From: Amblyornis subalaris
Lineage: Eukaryota; Chordata; Aves; Passeriformes; Ptilonorhynchidae
Assembly: GCA_018881555.1 (NCBI GenBank)
Contig: JACAXG010000050.1
Coordinates: 5,997,846-6,061,845, forward strand
Length of the DNA stretch: 64,000 nucleotides
Direction: 5' to 3'
In this document: piece by piece, positions 34,798 through 44,446 of the stretch
Position numbering within the stretch: the stretch's first letter is position 1
Layout of the letters: each line of letters begins with the position of its first letter
Made by a program: the position numbers and the translations under genes
Notes under the pieces: model-generated
What the model saw: only the letters and a program-made list of their open reading frames with translations
The model's database searches: none
What the model was told of the DNA's origin: nothing

Positions 34798-37700
34798 ACA
34801 ACATCAATTTCAAACAATTACCCTGACTCTTGTTAGGTATTGCATGGGACATATATGAATCTTTGGTCCTAACTAGAAAAACAGTTAAAATCTAAACTTT
34901 ATTCAGTTTTAATTTTAAAAAGGATATTTTCTCAGGAGATTTTTAGAATGCAGTACAAATAGTTTGTAATTTCTGGGAACGGATTAGCAAAATTATGCAG
35001 GAATTCCATAGAAACAATGCAGCAGGTAATGGTCTATNTTGTGTTTTCTGCTTCCTAATGTGGTGTTAGACACTGCTTAGAACTGATTACCACATGTTAA
35101 GAGACCTTCATCTTCTGTCTTTTTAAGCCGACAATACCACCTTTCAGAACTGTTGAATCTGAGACTCTTTCTTCATTTTCTACAGTGTCCCTCACCATTT
35201 CCCAGGATTTAGTAAGCTTTACTTAACAAAATTCCACTGCATACAAAAAAGGCTTTTACCACTCATTTATGTGCCATATGTATTTCCCCCCAGCATTTAT
35301 TTTTGCTTTCTCTGTATGATTTTATTTCTTTTATATATAAAACATAATATATAATCTAGTCTATTTCCCTTTTTCTTCCTTCACACACACACACAGAGTC
35401 TTCCTTCCTTTTTTGTGTGTTTGAAAGTCAAAAGTAATGTATTCATCTGAACAGCTGGGTAACTTTCATGCTACATGCAAATCAGTTTAAAAAGTAACAA
35501 ACCTCGGGAAAATGTGACAAAAACCTACAATAGCTCAAATTGTAGTTCCGATACAAATCTCTCACTGTTCAGAAAATTGTGTTCATTGTCTTTTATTTTT
35601 AGAAAATTCATTACAAGAACTTAAAAAGGAGATGTATTCTTTTGCATTGTGGCATATTCAGGAATTCCATTTTTATCCTGTATCTGTATTCATTTGGGAA
35701 CATGCAGAGAACCAGCAGGACAAGGCTCATTTCAGAAACATGGTAAAGTAGGACAGTGTCCTACCAATGACAAAGAAAAAAAATAAAAATAAATAAATGT
35801 AAAGAGGCATACTTCCAGTTTTCTCTTGTGTTCTTGTTTTCATAATACTGTAAAAGATATAATTTTGAAATGAGCCCTGACTAGCAAAATAAAACTGAAC
35901 ATACAAATACTGCATTTTAATGCACAAAGTTTGTTTCTCATGTAGAAATACAAATACAAGTATGGACTTTCTCCTTGCTAGAAAACAAACAATAGGAAAT
36001 TAAAAGTTACATATGCAGTGGTTTGGAATGATGGATTTAAAGTTTTTCTCATTATAGCTTTGAAAATTATGCAATTTCCCTGAGTTAACTCCAGTGTAAT
36101 TTGAATATGGATTAAAATCATGACAGGTCAAAGAACTGAAGCTAATCTGCCAGATAGTCACTGTTATTAAGTAGAGATTAAACTGGGCCCCAAAAAACAA
36201 TTAATTACTCTCAAAAATATTTGTATTTTCTAAAAAAATCCAGACACTAGGGAATGCTAATCTTTCCATTCATCAGTTTCAAGAAAGACNTGTTTGCCTT
36301 CTTTTCTCAGAAAGTAGCAAAAGAATTCTGAATGGGAAATCAAGATAATCTGGTCTAAGAGTTCAGTGTCCAAATGTATACCCAGGAGTGTAAATACATG
36401 GTGAACTTCTTTTTTCTAATAATCCAAATTACTAAACTTTGCAAGTGTGACACTGCTCATAAATGTACCTCTGGTCTTCTAGCCAGTCTTTAAAAAGTCG
36501 ACACCTATTTTTGTCCTGCTATATTGGCCAGTAAATAGAGGTGACAAGAATGAGGAATTGAACATCTTCAGAACTTTTGACATATGGTTACTACTTGTTT
36601 AAAGAAATATGTGTTTTAATGTTTGATAAAGAAATATATTTATCAATGTCATTAGGTTTCTGCAGGGAGGGATTGTGCAGGTNTATAGAAATGAAGCAAA
36701 CAGGTTCTTCCATTTAATTTAACTTGTTAAAATGACCAGCTGTAACTTGTTCAGGACTATAACATTTCAAAAATCTGAAACCTTACCTGGTGATCCAGCC
36801 AAAATAAAAGGGCAGAGAACTGGGACATCAGTAGAAACCTATTTATTAAAATTGAAATAATTATTCAGAAAAGTAGATTAAACATTATCACTTTCACTGA
36901 GTGCTGTGTTTTATCTGGTACAACTAGTGTAATAAATATTCACTGTGCAGACTTCATCTGTGAGCTTTGCATCATGATGATAGAGCATTTGAGTTACAAA
37001 ACTTAAGAACTAGATGACTTTTTTTCCTATCAGAAGTCACAGAATCTTTTGATTTATGTTCTCTTTCTGAAAAAAGTTTTTACTCAGNTTGAGTTTTATT
37101 AATAGGCTAAATTTAGTGGAAAACATGATATTTAGTTTTATTAGATGGGTTAGGTGTATTTTCAAGAAAATACCTGCAGTGGTAAGTTTTTATTGCTTTA
37201 TGGTTTTACAATCACATTTCCTGTAACCTCTGTGTGTCTTAAATGCTTTTGATTACAGAGTACCTCTCATTTCTCAGTAAGACTGGCAATCTGACTTTCA
37301 CAGCTGCCAAATACAGGTACAGGCTCTAAATCCATCAGTCATATTCTCAAGCAGATAGACTTAACACTGACCTCATCAGCACTGATATCAACATGTCACA
37401 TCTGCAGGGTCATATATCCAATGCATTTAGGAAGTTGTCCTGACTTAACACTGCTGATCTACCAGTTAAGGTTTTTTTGTTAGAGGTCAAGTTCCAAACT
37501 GAGACTTGTCATAAATTCACATCCCCTCTGGAGCAGACAGAGTTCCATAGCATGAACACAAATATCAGCGGGCTTTTTAAACAAAATTCAAGACAGTGGC
37601 AGAAACTTAGTTCAGTTTTCATGACTTGCACTGCAGTTTAGTGATAGCATCAATCTTTAAAGGCCTGGTTTATGGAAGTCCTATTTAAACACATTACTAT

Positions 37701-38966
37701 CTTATATACTTTGGTACCTGTGTTTGCTTTTCTTGTGATTCTTGAGGTGGACACTCAGCCTGGACTCACTCCATCCATGTTCAGCATTACACTAAACCGA
37801 ATTAAGGACCTACATGCCCCCCAGCTTCCTCCCTCTTTCACTTTCTACAGGAGACAATGAAAAGACATGACATTTCCAGACAGTGATTCAAGTCTACAGA
37901 GGTGTTATTTTATTACCTAAAATTAGACTAGGAAGGATCAGACCTTGTTGATTAAGCTACAAGAGGTATTCCTTTGAAAACAAGCTGCTGGTGAGTGACT
38001 AACTACGTACTTATACAACATATAATAACAACTCTGTAAGTAGTCAGAAATAGAAACATGACATAGTTCAGCAAAATACTTTGGGTTGGAAAATAGTAAT
38101 ATTTTGGGAAGAATCCCCTTAAAGTCAATGTATTCCATTCTACTGTAATTATACATTTGCCATGGTGTTGCTTAAGCTCATGCCTAAGGACTTTTAAAGT
38201 AGTAGTGCATGTTCAGTCACGGGGGAATTCATCTCACTTTGTTGCAAAATAAATATTCAAAGTTCAAGATATTCACCCTTCATGGAGAGATGCTTAGAGA
38301 GGACAAGGCATATCACCATTCATATATATATATATATATTTGCATGAGACCAATTGCCCTTGAAAATTCATGTTTCTCTTCAAGAAAGGAAAAATTTGCT
38401 GAAGTCATTCTTGGACAACTAGCTTAGTTGCAGACTACCAACTTCAGATGTTGATACAAAGTGAAATGCATTCAACAGTACCTATTTGTACCCTAAGAGC
38501 TCACAACCTCAGGGCTGGATTTAAAGCATTTAGAAGTAAGATTTGGACTCCTCATATGTTATTCCCACAAGTTTATAGCTTCTATTCATCACTGCAGTTT
38601 GTGAATACCTTCTAGTGGTCATGAAACGAACGACATTGGTCATGTGCTGAATGATCTTTCCCAGATCCAAAATTTTTATTTTAAAATATTATTAAAATGC
38701 CACCTTTTGCATTGGTGTATTAGATCTCAGGAGTAATGATGTTTAAGAGGATTTTTTACTTCATTAAAATTTGATGCATTAATGTTGTTCATTTGTTGGG
38801 GTTTTTTTTGCATGAGAATAAGAAGGCACAGTATACATAGTCATAGAATTGTGGCATATAATTGATAACGTATTAATCAGATTATGAAAAACAGTTCTAC
38901 ACTCAAAATACAGGTCTTAGACTGTTTAGATTTTTACCAATGAGTTGCAAAGGAAATGAAGACAAT
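34798..38966. other. Unique DNA, no gene recognised
   Basis: This is AT-rich sequence with a short (CA)6-7 at about 35,382-35,394 and an (AT)9-10 run at 38,321-38,339. The reading frames are short and motif-free. Confidence 0.5.
38321..38339. repeat. (AT)n microsatellite
   Basis: An uninterrupted alternating AT run of about 19 bases. It is self-complementary and probably length-variable. Confidence 0.85.
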
Positions 38967-39037
38967 TATAGAATCATAGAATAGTTTGGGTTGGAAGGAA
39001 CCTTAAAGACCATCTAGTTCCAATCCCCCTGACATGG
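38967..39037 (-). mobile_element. CR1 3' end, first half (split by LTR insertion)
   Basis: The plus strand reads ATAGAATCATAGAATAGTTT, then GGGTTGGAAGGAACCTTAAA and CCATCTAGTTCCAATCCCCC. This is the reverse complement of the avian CR1 3' terminus. The element stops abruptly at GACATGG (39037) and resumes at 39975, after the LTR. Confidence 0.95.
39033..39037. repeat. Left target-site duplication CATGG of the solo LTR
   Basis: CATGG immediately precedes the LTR TG end. The same five bases follow the LTR CA end at 39975-39979. CR1 sequence has one copy of the motif at this point, so the duplication was created by ERV integration. Confidence 0.88.
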
Positions 39038-39188
39038 TGTTACAATCCAGTTTAAGCACAGAAGAGCAGAGGAAACTAAGTATCTGTGTATAAACCAGAA
39101 GGAACTTAGAAGGTTCAAAATATTCCTAAAAACGAGATTAAAACCAAACGAGATTAAATGTTGATGCCAAAAAAAGAATTGATATATT

Positions 39189-39194
39189 TTTATT
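39189..39194 (-). promoter_or_regulatory. Candidate polyadenylation hexamer in the solo LTR
   Basis: TTTATT on the plus strand gives AATAAA on the minus strand, about 150 bases from the proposed 3' end of the LTR and preceded on that strand by a long CT-rich run. The position suits an R-region poly(A) signal if the LTR is minus-sense. Confidence 0.4.
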
Positions 39195-39382
39195 TAATAG
39201 TAAAGGAAGCAAAGAGAAAGAAAAAGGAAAGAAAGAAAGAGATAGAGAAAGAAGTGTGCGTGGGGTGCTGGGGGGACAGGGAGAGAGTGACAGGGGTTAG
39301 ATGGAGACATATCACCCTTCCGGGGGTCCCAGCGACATCTTGTGGCTCTCCTCCATCTGGTCTTCTGCGTGGTGAGGGTCCC

Positions 39383-39396
39383 CCGCCGCCGCCGCC
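39383..39396. repeat. Short (GCC)n run inside the LTR
   Basis: CCGCCGCCGCCGCC forms a short CpG-bearing triplet array within the LTR. It is one of few CpG clusters in the window. Confidence 0.8.
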
Positions 39397-39974
39397 ACAC
39401 CAAAGAGTACGGAATCTAGTGGATTAATAGTGCTTTGGCCAGGTGAGAACGCCCACGTGCCTCCCCTGAGGGGGCTAGGTTTGACACTGTCCCTTGCAAC
39501 ACTGTGGATCTGTTGCATCACCTCTGGTGCAGGGTCTGGGGACCCCTTTGTGGGGGGCTCCTTTGATGGGCCGTGACACCCCCTCTGCTGGGGATAAACT
39601 TCTCCCGGGATGCAGGGCCCCTCAGCTGAACTGGTCTGCACAGCAGAGGTTTGGGCTTTCACTGCCTCTGACCAGAGGCTTTTCCACTACACACCCAAAA
39701 CCTCTCTTCTCNCCCCACCCTTTGGTGTGAGGGTCTGTGCTGGCCTGGCAGCTGATAGCCCTGGGGCTGTGGTCCCCACCCCGAAGGTGCTAAGCGTGAT
39801 CCCTCTGGGAATGTATTCTTCTCAGCTCTTACTTATCTCCATCAGCNGGCAGTCAAGGCCTCATTCAGGGTTTTTGGTCATCTTCTCTGCAGTTTTTGTA
39901 GAGTTTTGGTATAATACCAAAAGTCCTTAATGAAAATGTTTAAGCCATAAATTATAACATTTCAGTCTCTGGCA

Positions 39975-40104
39975 CATGGGCAAGGACACCTTCCAGTAGG
40001 CCAGGTTGCTCAAAGTCCCATCCANCCTGGTCTTGAGCACTTCCAGGGACGGGGCATCCAGAACTCTGGCAACCTGTTCCAATGCCTTACTACCCTCACA
40101 GTAA
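39975..40104 (-). mobile_element. CR1 3' end, second half (after LTR insertion)
   Basis: Resumes with CATGGGCAAGGACACCTTCC, then AGGTTGCTCAAAGTCCCATC, TTGAGCACTTCCAGGGACGG, CAACCTGTTCCAATGCCTTA and CCCTCACAGTAA. This is the direct continuation of the CR1 piece ending at 39037. The homology fades after about 40,104, the 5' truncation point of this short CR1 copy. Confidence 0.93.
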
Positions 40105-40486
40105 TCCAGTGAAAAAATACCAGAAGGATTTTTAAAAAATATTTTGTTCTTTTTATTTTAATTTGTTTTTCTTCAAACCACCATGAAAAATTCAAAAGAA
40201 TACATTAGGTTTATATTCCATGTTTCCCTACTTGCACTTCAAAGATGTATTTTACAGAACAGATATTTAATTCATTTATTAAAACTAACTCTGTCACCTG
40301 CCCTTCACTGTGGATCAGGTTCTGGCTAATTTACCATTGAGGTGGATTTTGTTTGTATGTATTTTTAAGTGGCNGTCACGTTTCTATATACCTAAGTCAT
40401 TCACAGTTCATCTAGTGAGAAGAGAGGAGGAAAAGCACGGCGAAGTTCCCTCTGCAAACTGCTGAGAAGAAGGTGTATTGGATTTG
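40105..40486. other. Spacer between CR1 and the next LTR
   Basis: AT-rich sequence of about 380 bases without recognisable features. It has one N at 40374. Confidence 0.5.
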
Positions 40487-40954
40487 TGTGGCGGGGTTTT
40501 GTCGGTGGGGGGCTACAGTAGTGGCTCCTGTGAGAAGCTTCCCCTGTGTCCAGCGAAACCATTGACAGCTGGCTTCAAGGCAGACCTGCCACTGGCCAAG
40601 GATGACCCCATCAGTAACGGAGGTACCACCTCCGGGGTAACAGCTTTAAGAAGGCGAAAAAGCTGCTGCACAACAGCAAAGAGAGGAGTGAGAATATGTG
40701 AGAGGAACAGCTCTGCAGACACCGAGGTCAGTGGAGGACGTGAAGGAGGTGCTCCGGGCATGGAGCAGAGATGCCCCTGCAGCCCGTGGTGCTGACCACG
40801 ACGAGTTTATGACAGGCTGTCTCCCTGCAGCCCATGAAGATCCATGGTGGGTCAGATATATACCTGCAGCCAGTGAAAGCCCATGGAGCGGGTGGATGCC
40901 CAAAGGCAGCTGTGACTCTGTTGGAAGCTGTTGCTAGAGCAGGCTCCTGGCAGG

Positions 40955-41155
40955 AGCCCACACTGGAGCAGNTTGGCTGGTAGGATTTGTGACCCTGCAG
41001 GGGACCCACACTGGAGCAGCCTGTTCCTGAGGGACTGCACTCCCTGGAATAGACCCACGCTGGGGCAGTTTGTGAAGAACTGCAGCCTGTGAGAAGGAAT
41101 AATGTTGGAAGTTCATGGGGGACTATCTGCTGCGGAAGGGACCTCACACTGGAGC
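40955..41155 (+). repeat. Imperfect tandem repeats within the LTR
   Basis: Variants of a 30-70-bp unit centred on CCCACACTGGAGCAG or CCCACGCTGGGGCAG recur near 40,955, 41,008, 41,055 and 41,145, often followed by a TGTGA or CTGCAG stretch. Internal repeats of this type characterise this LTR family and vary in copy number between insertions. Confidence 0.65.
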
Positions 41156-41380
41156 AGAGGAAGAATGTGANGAGTCCTCCCACTGGGAGGAAGAAGTGGC
41201 AGAGTCAAAATGTGATGAACTGACCACAACCCTCAGTCTCCATCTCCCTTTGCCACTGGGAGGGTGCAGGAGAGAAAATCAGAAGTAAAATTAAGCCTGG
41301 GAATAAGGGAGGCGTGGGGGAAGGTGTTTTAAGATTTGATTTTATTTCTCTTTATCCTACTCTGACTTGCTTGGGGAAAA

Positions 41381-41386
41381 ATTAAA
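41381..41386 (+). promoter_or_regulatory. Polyadenylation hexamer ATTAAA of the 40.49-kb LTR
   Basis: ATTAAATTAATTTCCC follows the TTTATCCTACTCTGACTTG block and precedes the GATCTCTCCCTGTCC block, which is the usual place for the poly(A) signal in this LTR family. It fixes the plus-strand sense. Confidence 0.55.
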
Positions 41387-41547
41387 TTAATTTCCCTAAG
41401 TCTCTTTTGCCTGTAACTGAAGAGTGATCTCTCCCTGTCCTTATCATGACCCACGAGCCTTTCGTTACATTTTCTCTTCTCTGCCCAGCTGAGGAGGGGA
41501 GTGACAGAGTGGCTTTTGTGGGCACCTGGCATCCAACTGAGTGACCC

Positions 41548-44391
41548 TTTCGTTGAAGAACAGAATTCTGTTGGTTGAGATTAGGTTTGAGAGTCTGTAT
41601 ATGGGAAGAGTTTGGAGGCCATGATAAGAGAGTGACCTCTTTATGATGAAAAAAAACACTGAGTGCCATTTATTTGGGGTTAAAATCACTCCTTGAGGAC
41701 ATCTGTTTGCTACGAACAAAGTCTTCTGTCTCAACAAATGTTTTTTTTGACTGCATTTGTTTACCAAAGGAATTTATTGAATCAGATTCATTGTGTCTTG
41801 ANACCTTTCAGACCAATGCTTAGTTTGTTTCCCATTTTGAACATAAAATACACCAGGTGCATGCAACAATCTGCTTTATAGCAGAAAAAACAACAAAAAC
41901 CCTCCTGGATTTTCTGGTTCCAGACTAATGTGGGGATTTGGAAACAAAAAATTTTTCCAGCAAAATGAATGAATATCCATAAAAGATAGGAAAAAAAACT
42001 TCAAACCACCTCTAAACAATGGAACATTGACCATGTATCAGAAGCTTCACTAAGAGCCAAAAATTAAGTGGCTTGTCAATAAATATTAGCAATATACTGG
42101 TGGGAGTAACAATGAATTAATGTAGTAATTCATATGGAATTTGATTTAACAGATAGAAGCTCATATAAATGAATGAGCAAGATAAGTAAAATGGTAAATT
42201 GATTTTTATCAATATCCAGGAGTTTCATAAAGATTCAGGAAGCTGATAGTCTTTGGCTATTTGCTGGGTTCTGGCATTAATAAACAAACGTAGGATCTTT
42301 CTGTTTCAAATATGAAGAGAAGAAATTCACATGAATGCTGGTGTTGAATCCTGCTGATTCTTTTGACATTACAGCATTTAGAGTTAAGCCAACCTCCCTG
42401 CTGCTTTGCAATGCAAACTGAATGGGAAAATTAAGGGTAAATTACCACCAGCATGCATGATATTGTAGACAGTCTCAAAATCTGCTCCTGGATGCAAGAT
42501 CAAAGCATTTTACTTTCAGCAGATGTAACAGGAGGCCATTATAAACACTTGCCTAATGAATCGTGTCCAGCTCCATGAACCATATCCAATTGTGCGAGTT
42601 TTAAAAATACTGTGCAGAATAGTCCACCACAAATATATGCTGAAGATGGGATTTTTATCCCAGTAATATTACTTTTTATTACTGGAATCCTCACCAGCCC
42701 AAAACTTGAATCACTCTAACAATCTATGTAAAGATTGCCAGCTCTGAGTGTGGGGATGCACTATGATTGCTACACTTGTGAAGGTCNCTCTCTGAAATGC
42801 TGCTTTCTGGCTTCCCACTCTTCCCCAGAGAATGGCACCTCCAATTTATCAAAACCACAGTGAGAATGTGGGAACCACTGTCTCATGCCTAGATCACTTT
42901 TTGCTGAATGTTTTTCTTGTAATGCTGTGGAATGACCTCCTTGCAGTACTCTTGTTTCTACAGTAGGCACTTGTTAGAACTTCCCGTCTCTACATATCAG
43001 ATAAAATAATTTTGAAACATGCAGCTGGGCTTTCACGGGAAGCCTTTACAGAGGTAACATGTGCAAGACTGTANGGCATGGACTGTGCTGCTTTCTGAGT
43101 CTGTTTTAGACATTTTTGGGTTTTTCTCTCNGTGGGGGGGACTGTTAATCAGTTTTTCTTCCCTAAGAAATATGATCAAAGTTCAGAGTTAATTTCTCCA
43201 AGCAGTTGAATGGATGAGAGCAGTTGCTCTGAAAGGGGCCCACACTTGCTCTCCTTGTACCAATTTCAGGTTCACTGCACACTGACAGGCTCAAATCTGC
43301 ATGAGAATGTGGCCTTGGCGGCTTGCCCCAGCCCATCAGGGCTACCTTGCCCTGGCATCATCTCGGCTCTTGCAACCAGGACATTCTTCTGGATGGGAAA
43401 ATCTCTCCCTCCTGCTGAGTAGCAACTTCACAGCAGCCCATGAATATCGTTCCACCAGTCAAGCTCCCCCTGCAAATGTCATCCTGTGCTACTGCACTCT
43501 CTGAAGGCTTGCAATCCCCAAGAAGTGCATCTGTCTGCCCATAGCAACTGCTTGGGAATTGCCAGTTTGGATACAAGTCAACCTGCAAATGCGACTCCAT
43601 TATAAAGCTTCACATTTTGCCACTGCTGTGCCGGAGACGAGAGGCTTTCAGAAGATGCTGACTGCTGAATGTGGAGCTGTGCAATGCATCATCTTCTCCT
43701 CTTTCATAGTAAAACTTTGGTTTTAGTCAAGTAATTGTTCATTTCTGCAGTGAAGTTGGAGGCCCTACAAGCGCAGCCTCTTGAATTCTTGGCATATTTG
43801 AGTGTAACTAGACAGACAATTTCACCATGGTTTGATTTCAAGATAACACTGCCATTTTTTATAGATTTGTCCTGGCATAGGTTTCATTTGAATAAAATTG
43901 ATCATCATTTCACTATTTAATTACAGTTCAATGTTAGTTTCACACTAAGCCTCTGATTTGTGGTTCAGACATACACCATTATTTAGTCCTGCAGAAGGAA
44001 AGCAGAAAAACACAAGGCCTATGCATCCTACAGGACTGCAAAAAAAAACCTTTATGAATTTTAAACTCAGATAAATGTTTCAGGTGGGGTGGAGTTTTTT
44101 TATCTATTTGCCTCCTTTTCACAGTTACCAAAGTTTTGAGAAATTCTGGTAAATTATCTAGAATAAGCATATTTTAAAAATACTCTGGTATGGTGTGAGG
44201 ATTAGAATGATAACAAGGTACAATTATTCAGCCGTTATTAGGTGGTGACAATAAGAAGAGTAAAGTGAGAAACCGATGGAGCTGTTTAAAGTTCTTGGTT
44301 CTTTGAGAATTGTTCGTTTAGGTCACACAAATCTGTACTGCTATATTGTATTATATATATGTAATGTGTTCATTCATGACTATGTGTATAT
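41548..44391. other. Unique DNA, no gene recognised
   Basis: No exon or transposon is recognised. It includes a G run at about 43,133-43,140 and short open frames (43210-43422, 43301-43504, 43358-43600) on both strands that overlap each other and have no recognisable motifs. Confidence 0.45.
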
Positions 44392-44446
44392 TTTGATGAT
44401 CCTTGTGGGTCCCTTCCAGCTCAGGACATTCTGTGGTTCTATGATA
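44392..44446 (+). mobile_element. Truncated CR1 3' end or 5'-truncated SINE tail
   Basis: TTGATGATCCTTGTGGGTCC, then CTTCCAGCTCAGGACATTCT and a terminal TGTGGTTCTATGAT is the same tail as in the SINE at 33.6 kb. Only about 55 bases remain, so the source could be either a CR1 or a TguSINE1-like copy that was severely 5'-truncated on insertion. Confidence 0.8.

Larger units (their letters stand above)
39038..39974 (-). mobile_element. Solo ERV LTR (937 bp) inserted in a CR1, TG...CA with 5-bp TSD
   Basis: The element begins TGTTACAATCCAG, ends TCAGTCTCTGGCA, and is bracketed by CATGG on both sides. Removing it restores continuous CR1 sequence. It contains a GA-rich block (39,200-39,260), a (GCC)5 run at 39,383-39,396, and a G+C-rich body that stands out from the AT-rich surroundings. 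The layout resembles an ERV LTR family I know from passerine genomes, read in reverse. An AATAAA on the minus strand (39189-39194), close to the plus-strand left end, fits a polyadenylation site for minus-strand sense, but the orientation is less certain than the boundaries. No internal retroviral genes are present, so it is a product of LTR-LTR recombination. Open frames inside it are not proteins. Confidence 0.93.
40487..41547 (+). mobile_element. ERV LTR of a second family, plus strand, about 1.06 kb
   Basis: It opens TGTGGCGGGGTTTTGTCGGT at 40487 and runs through blocks typical of a large avian LTR: GGCTCCTGTGAGAAGC, GAGTGAGAATATGTGAGAGG, and a U3/R-like body with imperfect repeats of an ACCCACACTGGAGCAG-type unit (about 40,955-41,155, four or five copies). 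Then come AAGGTGTTTTAAGATTTGAT, the ATTAAA signal at 41381-41386, GTGATCTCTCCCTGTCCTTA, and the terminal TGTGGGCACCTGGCATCC region near 41,517-41,533. The last dozen bases are diverged, so the 3' boundary is uncertain by perhaps 20 bases and no target-site duplication was found. No gag/pol/env is recognisable downstream. It is probably a solo LTR. Confidence 0.85.

Noticed and set aside
38826..38860. CATAGTCATAGAATTG as another CR1 3' end
   Set aside because: Only about 14 bases resemble the CR1 terminus and the following sequence does not match.
39158..39930. Several overlapping ORFs of 69-116 codons on both strands
   Set aside because: They fall within the solo LTR, whose G+C-rich sequence has few stops; no protein family is recognisable.
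40478..41183. ORFs of 79-151 codons in the 40.5-41.2 kb region
   Set aside because: They lie within an LTR with internal repeats (the repeated Cys/Ser/Val pattern mirrors the DNA repeat) and include N positions.
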